A stretch of 64,000 nt of DNA from contig NW_004457620.1 in NCBI RefSeq assembly GCF_000313135.1, forward strand, positions 20,388 through 84,387, given 5' to 3'. The DNA is from Acanthamoeba castellanii str. Neff (lineage: Eukaryota > Discosea > Longamoebia > Acanthamoebidae). Positions 9,735 to 20,206 of this stretch are shown here, piece by piece. Below the pieces are notes generated by a model. The model saw only the letters and a list, made by a program, of their open reading frames with translations, was not told the DNA's origin and did no database searches. How positions within the stretch are numbered: position 1 is the stretch's first letter; every line of letters starts with the position of its first letter. Position numbers and translations under genes: made by a program.

Positions 9735-12700
9735 ATGGAATCGGGAGGTGAAGATTCGGCGTTGGCGCCGATCTTGCTCAAGGACCCTACGGCGACCTCG
9801 TCTACCCTCGTATGTCAGAACTTGGAGGGCCTCCTGTCACCCCTCGGCACCAGCGGACGCGTACACTACACATGCACGTCCCTCCCTCGATTTCATCTTC
9901 ATTTTGTGCATTTTATTTTTACGCCTATTTCATTTGTTTTAACAAATATAAAATAATATGTTCGGTGCAGCTATTGGTTTTTTAATAATAATAATTATTA
10001 TTATTACTCAATTAAATTGCAGGTATGGACGTGGGGGCAGAGCACATCGTGTTCGGTGCCAATACGGGCAGCCTCTACTTTTTCAACCGCGCGGCGCTCC
10101 GCTTCCTGCAGCTGGTGTCGTCGCCCGAGATCCGCGCCGCCGTGACCCACATCCGCTTCTCGCCCGACGAGCGCTTCGTGGCTCTGTCCACCCTCGACGG
10201 CGAGCTCATCGTGCTCGAACCCAAGCTGGGCACGCGGGCCAAGGAGCGCATCGTGCTCCGGCACCACCTCCACCGCGACTCTGCCGCCGCCTCATCAGCG
10301 ACCACCGCACCACCGTCGGCCACTTCGTCATCGCCGCCGCCGCCGTCCACGCTCGCATCGGCCTCGGCCACCACTCCGGCCGCCCTGGGCGCTGCTGGCG
10401 CTGCGACGACGGCGGGCGGCGATGGCCACGGGGTGACGTGTCTCACGTGGGCGCCGCGCGGGCAGGAAGACGAGAACTATCTGTTCTCGAGCGACACGAC
10501 GGGCGCGATCATGATCACGCCGGTCATCACGTCGCTCATCAAGCGGTCGCTGCTGCTGGCGTCGGCCGGCCCCGAGCCGCTGTACAAGGCCGACTCGCGC
10601 GTGGTGCAGCTCGACTGCACGAGCGTGGCGGCGTCGACGACGGCGGCGATGAAGCTGCAGCTGCTCATCTCCACGCTCACCAAGTCGATCCTGCTGACGA
10701 TCGACACCAACGCCAAGCAGATCACGGGCCTCCAGGTGGGCAGCAAGCCGCGCAAGGGCAACTACGGCGCCTGCTTCTCCGCCTCGGCCTCGTCCGCGGA
10801 GACCTCAGCGTCGCGCTCGCCTACGGTGCTCTGTGCCGCCCGACCAGGTCGTCGCATCTGGTACGCCGCACGCACACGCACACACCACACATGCCACACG
10901 TTTCTGAATGTTTGAGTGGTTGATGCAGGTTGGCCGATGCGGTGACGGCCACGGTGCGTAAGACGCTCAACTTTTCCACGTCTCTCGAGCTGCTCCCCGC
11001 CTTCCCGACGAGCCCTGCCACCAACCTCACGCCTCGACCCAAGCTGGTCACCTTTGGTACGTTACACACATCACTCGATCTTCTCTTCAGGTTGCCTGCG
11101 GTGCCATAGCTGTGCAGTCTTTTCACACCACCATCACCCACCACCAATACGGTGCAGGGAAACTCACAACGTTCGGTGACGGCGACTACCTGCTCTCGTG
11201 GGACGATGAGCGCACTAAGGCTCAGCACGCGCTGTGTCTCATCGACGTTCAGAAAGGTTCAAAGTTGTATGTGGCGCGACTCGCATAACTCGCATAACTC
11301 ACATTTCTCCACACGTGTGTGCTGCGGCTGGCCAGTTGAGATCCGCGCGTGGACGTGCTTCGCTGCTATTCGAGACCTCTGTGTGCTGCCGCAGGAGGAC
11401 TGCGTCTACGTTCTGCACGAGGCGAACGAGCCCAAGGGACCCGTGCGCACCCTGCTGTCCAAGATCAGCATTCCCCTCTCGCACACCGCCGCCCCGACGA
11501 CTGCCCCTTCTGCGGCGGCCGCTGTCGACAACTCAACCGCAGCGCAGGCCGCTGACGCCACTGTCACTCCGGCGGCCGCTGTCGACACTCAGCCCGAGCC
11601 CACTCCCGAGCCGGCCAAGGACCAAGCGGCCGCGCCAGTGGAAGTGGCCCCACCCGCGGCGGTGACCGAGACCGTTCCCGTGGCGGCCAGTGATGAGCCC
11701 GTAGCTGAGGCCGCCCAACAACTGGAGCCGACCAGCGCCGCCGTTGAAGCGGCGGCAGCGGTGCAGCCCACTTCGCCAGCTATTGACCAGAAGGCGGACG
11801 ACGACCACACGCCATCAGAGCAGGCCGCCGTCGCCGCCGGCCAAGAAGGCAACGTGAGCCCCGCGGCCGAGACCCCGGAGCAGGTCACGCTAGCGGCTAC
11901 ATCGTCGTCGTCGCTCGAGCTTACGTCCGAGCCGGCGGCCGATGCGCAGCAGCCGACGATCGAGACAGCCGCTGTCCCGATCGAGCCACAAATCGTCGAG
12001 GAGAAAGTGTCGACACCTGTTGAAGATGCCGCGCCTGGCGTGCCGCCCGTCAGATCGGTGTCGGACATGACCGAAGCCGAAGGCTCCGCTGCGGCGGCGG
12101 CCGCCGAGTCGCCCGCAAATGATGTCAGCGACGGCGGTGATGTGGCAGCAGCAGTGGCCGTGCGCCGCGTGCGCACGACCGAGGACAACCTGGTCGTCCC
12201 GCGCCCGCGCAAGAAGGGCGGCAAGCGGCGCACCGCGCGGATCGAGGAGGCGGCCACCAAGTCGCCCTCCAAGAGTCCGGGCAGCGCCGCCGCGGCCCTG
12301 CCCCCGCTGGCCCAGGTGCGGCCCGCCGCGTCGACCCTCCGCGAGATTCTCTCCTCGTCGTCGTCGGGCGTCGCGCTCCCCGGCGCCACCAATGCGCCGA
12401 CCATCACGGCGCCCTCGGCCCCGGTTCTCTCCCTCTCGGCCCCGGCCTCGCCCACGCTCTCTGCGTCGTCGACAGCGACCGCGCCACCGCCGCCGCTGCC
12501 GACGTCGCCCCTTCCCGTGCCCGCCACGTCATCATTACCGTCGACGGCGAGCGACGTCAAGCTGGCTTTTGTCACGCCCGAGTCGCTTGCTGACGTGGCA
12601 TCGCCGCCGTCGCCGCTTTCCAGCTCGCCGTCCTCGGCCAGTGCACTAGAGACACCCGCCGCCGACCCGTCGCCGGTCGGTCGGGCACCCGAGCCAACGG

Positions 12701-15700
12701 TCGCTCCCACGGTGGCTTCGGCTGCCGACCAGCCAAGCTCGGCCCCCGCCGCTGACCAGTCCCCCGCCGCGGGAGGCGAGGCAGCCGCCGCCGCCGCCGG
12801 GACTTCAGACCAGGCCAGCGCGGCCGCGGGTTCGCCGACGACGGAGCGCAAGGAGGCTGGAGCCGCGGCCAACAGCCTCATGTCGACCAAGAAGTGGAAG
12901 GAGGAGATCCAAAACGTCGGACGGCGCGCCATGCAACTCAGTACACTTCCTTCCTTCTTTTGTGTCGTGTTGTGTGTCGTTGTGCGTGTGTCGTGTGCTG
13001 ATGCGGAATCGAACAGGCAAGACGCCGGTCAATCTGGACGAGATATTCCAGAAGCCGGCGCTCAACTTCTTCAAGAAGTCGACAGGAGACAAGGAGGGTG
13101 AGTCGACACACGACGAAGCGCCGACGACGACGACGACCGCGGCTTCTTCGACCGCCGCAGCCGCCGCAACTGCGGCCGAGAAAGGAGAAAACCAAGAAAG
13201 AAAAGGAGGGAAAAGAGAAGAAAGAGAAGCAGAAGGAGGAGGAGAAGGCGAAGAAGGACAAGGCCGCCAAGGCCGAGACCGAGGGTAACAACAAGGAGGC
13301 CAAGAGCGCCGCGGGCCTCTTCAAGCGCGCCGCCAACACGCTCTTGGAGTCCACCAGCAAACCAGGTACCACCCACCTTTCTGCTAGTCTTTCCACCATG
13401 CGTGTGTCGTGCGTGTGTCGTGCGAAGGGGCCTATGAGGGCCGTAACACGTCGTACCAGGCACCATCTCCAGCTCCGATGTGGCGGGACTCTTCAAGAAG
13501 GCCAAATCGCTCGTTTCCAGTACGTCGCCGATCACGCTTTTTGACTGTGTGGTTTGTTTCGTTGGTGTTATTTATTGTTTTGTGTTATTTATTATTTGTT
13601 ATCACTATCATTATCATTATTATTTGTTATTATTATTATTAAACCTACGCACACGCTTCGGTCAACAGTAACCAAGTTTGCGGCTGGGCATGACGCGAAC
13701 GGCGCGGCGGCCGGACCCGCCCTCCCGCCCGGCGACGAGGCGGACGACCCGCAGAAGGCCTTCTGGCAGCTCAGCAAGTCCCTCTTCGAAGTCCTCGCCT
13801 CGTCGCTCCCCGCCTCCACCAAGTTCACCACCGGTACCCCTTCCGCTCCATTTCCGCGCGTGCTTGTGCGACGTGTGCGTGTGCGTGTGCGTGTGCGTGT
13901 GCGTGTGCGTGTGCGTGTGCGTGTGCTTTCTGATGTTTGGCACGCAAATGCAGAGACGCTCGAGAATATGAAGGAGTGGGTGGAGGAATGGAGCAGCCTC
14001 GCGGCGTCGCCCGAGGGCCTGCCGCCCACCTGGGTCACCGAGATCCTCACCGCCTGCTTCGAGCAGCACGTCCTCCCCTCCCTCGCCTCCTCCCTCCCCA
14101 ACGAATTCGCTGTCGACAAAAGCGAAAACGAAAGCGAAGACGAAAGCGAAGACGAAGACGATGAGGAACGGGCGTGGAAGTTGCGCGAGCGGGATTTGAT
14201 GGCGTTTCTCGATCGCTATTTCGCGCTGCTCGATCACGACCGGGTGCTGTTCTTCTGCAACGCCCACCGGCTGTCGCTCTGCATCTCGTTCTTCCTCCAC
14301 ACGGAGCAGATCCTGCTCCACCAGACCGCGGCCCTCACCCCGGCCACCGCCGCCACCGCCGCCGCTCAGTACCTCGTCCAGCTGTGGCAGGCCCTCGAGA
14401 ACCTCCTCCAGCCCCAGCTCGGCGCACCCGACGTACGTAACATTCCTTCTGTGCGTGTGCCATGCGTGTGCGGTTGCAACTCACGCGTGTGTGCGGGTCG
14501 TGTGTCGTGTTTGTAGGCGGAGAGGGAGGGAGCGGCGGTGGAGGAGGCGCTGACGGTGCTGCGCAAGGCCGACAACAACCTGAGCCTCGTGCTCCGCTTC
14601 CTGCCGGCGCTCTTCGCCAAGTCGCCGCGCGTCACGGCCCAGTACGCGGCCTCACTTTACCCGTTCGTGCGGTCGTGGAACGTGCGCGACGCCCTCCCGC
14701 CCTCACCCGTCGTCACCTCGGCCTCGGCTTCGGCTGCCACGTCGTCGTCGTCGTCGTCAGCTGCGCTCCTCCCGCCATTCTCTGCGTCGACGTATATTCG
14801 AAAAGTTCACCAGTGCCACGTCAGCGCCGGCGGCTCTGGGGTGCGGCCCTTCGTGAGCGCGATCGACTACGACGAGCGGTGGGCGGTCTACGCGGACTAC
14901 CTCGAGCGGCTGGTCGAGCGCCACGACGAGTGCCGTCGCGATCCACGAATCGTGCACGAATTGTTCGAGTGCGCGCTTCAGCAGGGCGTCGAAGTGGCAT
15001 CTCAGGAATTCGGCCTGGCATACCGCGGCGCTGCTCTCGACAGCAATGATGACGTCAGCGGCGACGAGCCCGCGAGCCACCAGGTATGGCGGCATGGGCT
15101 GTTCTTCGACGACGAAGGCCGGCCGCGCGTTGGGCCGCGCGATCTGCGGTGGAAGCGGGACGGCGCCGTGCTGCGGCCCATCCTGCGCGACGGCGCCCAG
15201 CGCAAGTACGCCCACCGCCCGCGGCGGCTCCTGTACCTCGCCAAGCGGTACGGCCACTTCGAAGCGGTCAAGGAGTTGGCCCTACGCGTCGACGACGTGC
15301 CCACCGCCCTCGAGGTACATCTTCACACAACACAGCCCGCGCGACACATGCGGCTAACAGCTGACGTGCGTGTGCACGCAGGTGGGAGTGTTCACGGACG
15401 ATTGGGACTGCGTGTCGCGATTGGCGCAGCGCCACGGCGACCCGTGGTTCTGGCAGCACCTGCTGGCCTTTGCCGCGGCGCTTTGGCGCCGGGAGGGCCG
15501 CCTCTCCTCGTCCGCGCAACAAGAAAGCGAAAACGAAAGCGAAAGCGAAGCGACAACAAAGACGAAGACGCCTGGTGCGAAGAGCGAAAGCGACGGCAAG
15601 GCCCAGAGGAAGAAGGGCATACTGCTCGAGGACGTGGTGGCGCACATGATCAAGGCGCTGGGCCCGATCCCGGCCTTCGAGATGATCGCCGCCTCGGGCT

Positions 15701-16503
15701 CGGACGACGTGGGCGAGCTCGCCACCGTCTTCCCGCCCGTCGCCTACCGCCACTTCGTCCACGCCGTCAACGTCGACATCCAACACAAGGAACTCGTCTA
15801 TTGGATGGTCCGTACACACACGCACACGCACACGCACACGCACACACGCACGCACGCACAACACACGCTCGCTCACTCACGGCTTGTGCTGAACAGTTGA
15901 AGCGGGTGCTGGAGGACCTGTGGCTGGACAAGCACACGAAGCGACCGCCGACGATCGCCCCGCAGTTCCGGGCGGTGAAGGACGCCGAGGTGGCGGCCCA
16001 GCTCGACGCGTTGCCCTTCCTCCACCGCCTGGGCACCGCCGCCGCGCCCTCGGCCCTCGGCCCGCGCGAGAAGGCGACCGGGGCCGCGGCGGCCGCAGCT
16101 GCCCTGTCGACGCCCAACGAGAAGAAGTACAACATCGGGTTCGACTACACCACGCCGACGCCGCGCTTCTTCGAGGAGATGACCGGCCATTGGGGCCTCC
16201 GCCAACAGCTCGTCTCTGGTATGTTGTGCAACCTCCTGGAATGTTGAGCATTCCTTGGATTCTTGGGTGACATGTATGTGTTTTTCAGGTTCGTGCGAGT
16301 GCTGTACGCTGCCGCTGGCGGAGAGTGTGGGCCGGTCGTCGTCGCTGGTGGTGTTCGAGTGTGGTCACGCCTTCCACGAGTTCTGCGTGGCCGAGGACGC
16401 GTGCCCCGTCTGCCTCACCTCCCACATGCCCTCCCTCTCCTCCTTCCTCTCCTCCATCCCTTCTGCACCTCATCCACGTGATTCTAAACAAGCAGCTTTT
16501 TGA
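9735..16503 (+). CDS. HPS5: HPS5-like BLOC-2 subunit with giant linker and C-terminal RING-like finger
   Basis: Fourteen exons: 9735-9858, 10023-10860, 10929-11056, 11158-11256, 11336-12940, 13017-13097, about 13201-13365, 13460-13519, 13669-13833, 13954-14432, 14517-15314, 15382-15807, 15897-16218, 16289-16503. The N-terminus is a WD/beta-propeller (MDVGAEHIVFGANTG, THIRFSPDERFVALSTLDGE); KADSRVVQLDCTSV and GSKPRKGNYGACFS match HPS5. Exon 5 (1.6 kb) encodes over 500 residues of Ala/Pro/Ser/Thr-rich linker. The C-terminal helical region ends with CECCTLPL, ECGHAFHEFC and CPVC, a RING-like zinc finger. BLOC-2 acts in endosome-to-lysosome-related-organelle transport. Two junctions are weak: intron 1 is in frame only with a GC donor (9859), and exon 7's acceptor lies in a low-complexity stretch (13098-13200) and is not resolved. 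Confidence 0.82.
13871..13924. repeat. (GTGTGC)n hexamer tract in HPS5-like intron
   Basis: About nine copies of a 6-bp unit in intron 13834-13953. Confidence 0.9.
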
Positions 16504-16582
16504 TGATTTGTTTTTATTTTGTTTTTTTGTATTTTATTATTAATTCTGAATTCTGAACTACGTTCACGGCGGGACGTCTTCT

Positions 16583-17531
16583 TTAGTTGGACTTGTCGGC
16601 CTCGGGAACGGGCACCTTGCCCAGCCTGACGGCCTGGGTGGCGACGTGCTTGCCCTGGAAGCGGCCGGCGTTGAGCTCGTTCTCGCTCGGCTGCCTGGCG
16701 CCCCACACGCCCGCCACCACCGACGCGCCGTACGGCGAACCGCCTGACACCTCGTCCACCGGGAACTGACCTGTTTGTGTTGTGTGTCGTGTCGTCTTAG
16801 CACACGCGTGTGTGCGTGTGCGATGTGTGCGTGTGCGGCGTGTGTCGTGTTGTGTCGTACCGGCAAAAGTGTAGGGGAGACCGACGACGAGCATGCCGAG
16901 GTGGAGGAAGAGCGGGAGGAAGCCGCACACGATGGTGGTCTCCTGCCCGCCGTGCTGGGTGTTGCTGCTGGTGAAGGCCGACGCGAGCTTGCCCACGAGC
17001 GCGTTCGAGGCCCAGAGGCCGCCAAGCGAGTCGATGTAGGACTTGACCTGGCCGGCCACGTTACCGAACCTGGTCGGCGAGCCGAACACGATCGCGTCGG
17101 CCCACTTAAAGTCGTCGTGGGTCACCTCCGGCACGTCGGCCCACTGCTTCTGTTTTACGGAAATGAAACCACAAAACAAGACAACTCCGGCGTGAGTGCC
17201 CGCACACGTGACACACAACACAACACACCGCACACAACGACCACCCGCACACGCCACCGCACACACATGGTTGGGTACCTTGGCCTCGAGGGCGTGCATC
17301 TTGGTGAGAATTTCGTCGGAGAGGGTCTCGGGGAAGCGGGCGAGGCGCACGGTGACGCCCTCGACGGAGCTAGCACCTTCGGCCACGGCCTGCGCCAGCT
17401 TGTAGATGTGACCATAGGTCGAGTAGAAAACTGCGGCGTGTTGCGTGTTGTGTGCGGTCAGGTCGAATGTGTTGAGTGTATGCGTCGAGTTGTGTGCGGG
17501 GCGTACCAACAAGAACGTTGACGGAAGACAT
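16583..17531 (-). CDS. NAD(P)H:quinone oxidoreductase, WrbA/flavodoxin-like
   Basis: Four exons: 17531-17507, 17430-17279, 17149-16861, 16770-16583; 217 residues. The flavodoxin fold motifs are clear: FYSTYGHIYKLAQAVAEG (phosphate-binding loop), DAIVFGSPTRFGNVAGQVK, SAFTSSNTQHGGQETT, and GSPYGASVVAG. These match WrbA and fungal Pst2/Obr1 obligate two-electron quinone reductases that bind FMN and protect against quinone stress. The acceptor of intron 1 places only MSSVNVLV in the first exon. It is convergent with the HPS5-like gene; only about 80 bp separate the two stop codons. Confidence 0.93.
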
Positions 17532-18419
17532 GTGGTTTAGGTTGTGTGCTAGTTGTGGTTGCGCTGGCTGCGAGGTGAAGAGAATGGTCTCAACACAGAG
17601 TGCGATCCCCTTTTCTAGTGGTCTCCGGCGTCATTGTTCTCCCGCGCCAAAGGTCCCGACCTTCCCGCCTTCGCGCAATCAATCGATTTCAATTGGCGGG
17701 AAACCTTGACCGGGATTGGCGGGAGGTCGGGAAGATCACCAAAAGAATTAATGCGGCATTCCAATCCAGCATTCCCCACATTCGATTACAGCCGCAAGCT
17801 TGAAATTTCGAGAGAACAAGATTCGGTTGTGGGATAAATCATGGTTTGCATTTCTGCGCCTTTTCGTTGGACTCACCAAGCAAGCACACAGCGAGAAGCA
17901 GGATGGCAGACTGAACAGACGGAACTCTACTCACTACGATCCCGCATCAATTCAAAAAACTGGAGCCTCACAAGACAAACCACTTCGCGCTCACGTCTTC
18001 ACTGCGCCAGCCACTCCACCACTGTGACTCGCCCTACGAGCAAAGGCAGCAAGAACCACTCACAGGCTTAAAACAACAGAAGAATAGAACGACGAAGTGT
18101 AAAGCAAAGGTACACCCACTCACATCCTCTCCATAAATAATTATAGTTAGTCCCCCGTCTGGGCTCTCTGGCCGTTGGGACCTGGCCCCAGACAGGGCCA
18201 GGCGCTCTTCGTTGTTAGGCCTTACATGGCAACTGCGATTGTTTATTTTCAGACATTATCCTTTTTTAGACAGTTATCGATTTTTGACTGATTATACAAA
18301 AATCGATATATGCTGGCGTATATACTTGTCGCACCGTTACTCACACTCACACTTGACACTCAACAATGTCAACACATAATTAGACCACAGTGTACATTCT
18401 GAACAAACATAAAACCACA
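17532..18419. other. Intergenic region with two inverted repeats and TATA-like sequence
   Basis: No convincing exon in 890 bp between divergent WrbA-like and F-box genes. It holds a stem-loop (7-bp arms GTCTGGG at 18157 and CCCAGAC at 18187), a perfect 12-bp inverted repeat at 18275-18286 and 18297-18308, and a TATA-like GTATATA at 18318, about 95 bp before the F-box ATG. Confidence 0.5.
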
Positions 18420-19148
18420 ATGGCGAATCACAACATCCACAAGAGCTTCATGCACTTCTGCCGTGCAACGGAGGCCTCGCTGTCGCTGCCCCCCGAGCTG
18501 CTGCTGAACATCTTCGCCCACCTGCCACACGAGTCTGTCGGACCGCTCCTCCTCGTGTGTCGGGATTGGAACGCACTCGTCTCCTGCCCAGGTACTCCTA
18601 CCGCACGACACGCACGGCACACACGGCACGCACGACACGCACGGCGTGCATTTGGCTGATAGGCGTGTTGTGTTGTGTTGTGCGCGGCAGGGTCGTGGAC
18701 GGTCTGGCGGGAGTGGGTCCGGCAAGCGGCGCCCGAGGTCTACGAGGCGGCGCTGGTAAGGGAGCAATCGGCGCGCAAGGCGAGTCCGTGCTGGCGCGCA
18801 CTCTACGTCGCCCGCGAGAGCTCGCGGTTCCTTCGCCGGCAGCGGCAGCAGCGGCAGAAGCAAGAAGATGCTGCGCGCGTCGAGAAGGAGAAGCAGCTGC
18901 GTGAGCAGGAGCAGCTGATGATGGCTCAGATCGGTACGACTACGACCGATACCCACACGCGCAGCAGTCATGCGATCGATCAGATTGGTGGTTGCTCATA
19001 GCCGACTTCTTGAACTCTCTTTGCTGAAGCCTACACGAGCATGGCGCTGAGCAGCGAGAAGAAGGCGTGGAAGCAGATGCTCACGGTGGTCTCCATCTCG
19101 TCGCTCACCACGTTCGCCTTGTTCGCCTCCATGTCCCTCGCCTACTAG
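18420..19148 (+). CDS. F-box protein with C-terminal membrane anchor
   Basis: Three exons: 18420-18591, 18691-18933, 19030-19148; 177 residues. Residues about 20-57 form an F-box (LSLPPELLLNIFAHLP, GPLLLVCRDWNALV). A charged coiled-coil-like segment follows (RRQRQQRQKQEDAARVEKEK), and the last 23 residues are hydrophobic (LTVVSISSLTTFALFASMS), ending in AY at the stop, which looks like a tail anchor. By family the F-box binds SKP1 in an SCF ubiquitin ligase. No recognisable substrate-binding domain is present, so the substrate is unknown; membrane location is inferred from the hydrophobic tail alone. Confidence 0.72.
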
Positions 19149-19298
19149 CCATAGGCGGGTACTATGTACAGCATGAGAGGAGCCACAGGTAAACCACCCG
19201 TGTTCCGACCGCCCTTTTGTTTGTAAAACAAGTTGTCTTGTAGAATAAACCGCTGATGACAAAGAAGAAAGCTCGTGGGATTGATTGCATGTCTGCGG

Positions 19299-19971
19299 TC
19301 ACTCCCGCTTGATCCCTCGACCGCTGCTCCACGCGGCGATCGATGCAGTGATGATCGAGGCCGCAATCGTACCTGTGACGGTGCTGTGATGAGCCCATGA
19401 ACGCTCTGCCGTGAACTCAAGATGGTACTACTTACCTAGCGGCAACATGTAGTATTCGTGGATCAGGCGGCCGGGGAGCCACATTCTAAAGATGCCTCGC
19501 GCCGTGTAGATGTCCTCCTGTCTCACGATCACCTTCCTATGTGTGGGTCATCAAGAATGTCAAGAATGCTCAGGTGTGAAGAATGGAGAATGGAATGTGT
19601 GGCATGCGGATGACGAGGTACCTTCCGTCGTCGGTGTCGCGCAGGGTGAACTTGACCCACATCTGGAAGTCGGCCTGGGCCACGGGCAGGAGTGGGAACA
19701 CCAGGTGCTGGGTGAGGTCCACCATCACCAGGCCCTGGGCCTCGTCGTACACCACGTCGTGGATGGTGCAGGAGATCCGGCGATTGTAGGCCGACCAGCC
19801 CTCGAACAGGCTCACCAGGGCTTCGCGCCCGCGCAGTTCGAACAGCGGGTGGCGCAGGAGCATGTCCTCCCGGCAGTACCGCCCCAGCACCGCCCCGTGC
19901 TGGCTCGTGTCCTTGCGCAGGATCGTCGTCACCAGCTCGCTCACGCACTCCACCACTCGATGCTTCTCCAT
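19299..19971 (-). CDS. NTF2-like (SnoaL-type) domain protein with hydrophobic tail
   Basis: Three exons: 19971-19622, 19536-19436, 19372-19299; 174 residues. The pattern HPLFELRGREALVSLFEGW, followed by beta-rich ISCTIHDVVYDEAQGLVMVD and VAQADFQMWVKFTLRDTDDG, fits the NTF2-like/SnoaL cone fold; RQEDIYTARG and MWLPGRLIHEYYMLP continue it. The last exon adds TIAASIITASIAAWSS, a hydrophobic stretch near the end that could be a membrane anchor. Proteins of this fold range from enzymes to scaffolds, and no catalytic residues can be assigned here. It is convergent with the F-box gene (150 bp between stops). Confidence 0.6.
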
Positions 19972-20206
19972 TGCTATGTCCGTGTATTAGAATTTAAATA
20001 GATAGTAGGGGTGGTCAGAGAGTGGTGGTGTCGGCTGAATGACGTGATGTCGACCGCTTTTCGACGAATAAGGAGGTTTGTCATTTAAGGTGGAGGCTGA
20101 CGTCAGCTCACCTTTCTGTGCGGCGGAATTGAGAAAAAAAGGAAAAAAACATACACTACGACGAACTCACACTCATACCCCACAACTCAACTCACGGCCG
20201 CAGAGA

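Noticed and set aside
11589..12932. 447-codon ORF antisense to the HPS5-like linker
   Set aside because: Ala/Ser/Gly/Thr-rich mirror of a low-complexity exon; no start context, no domain.
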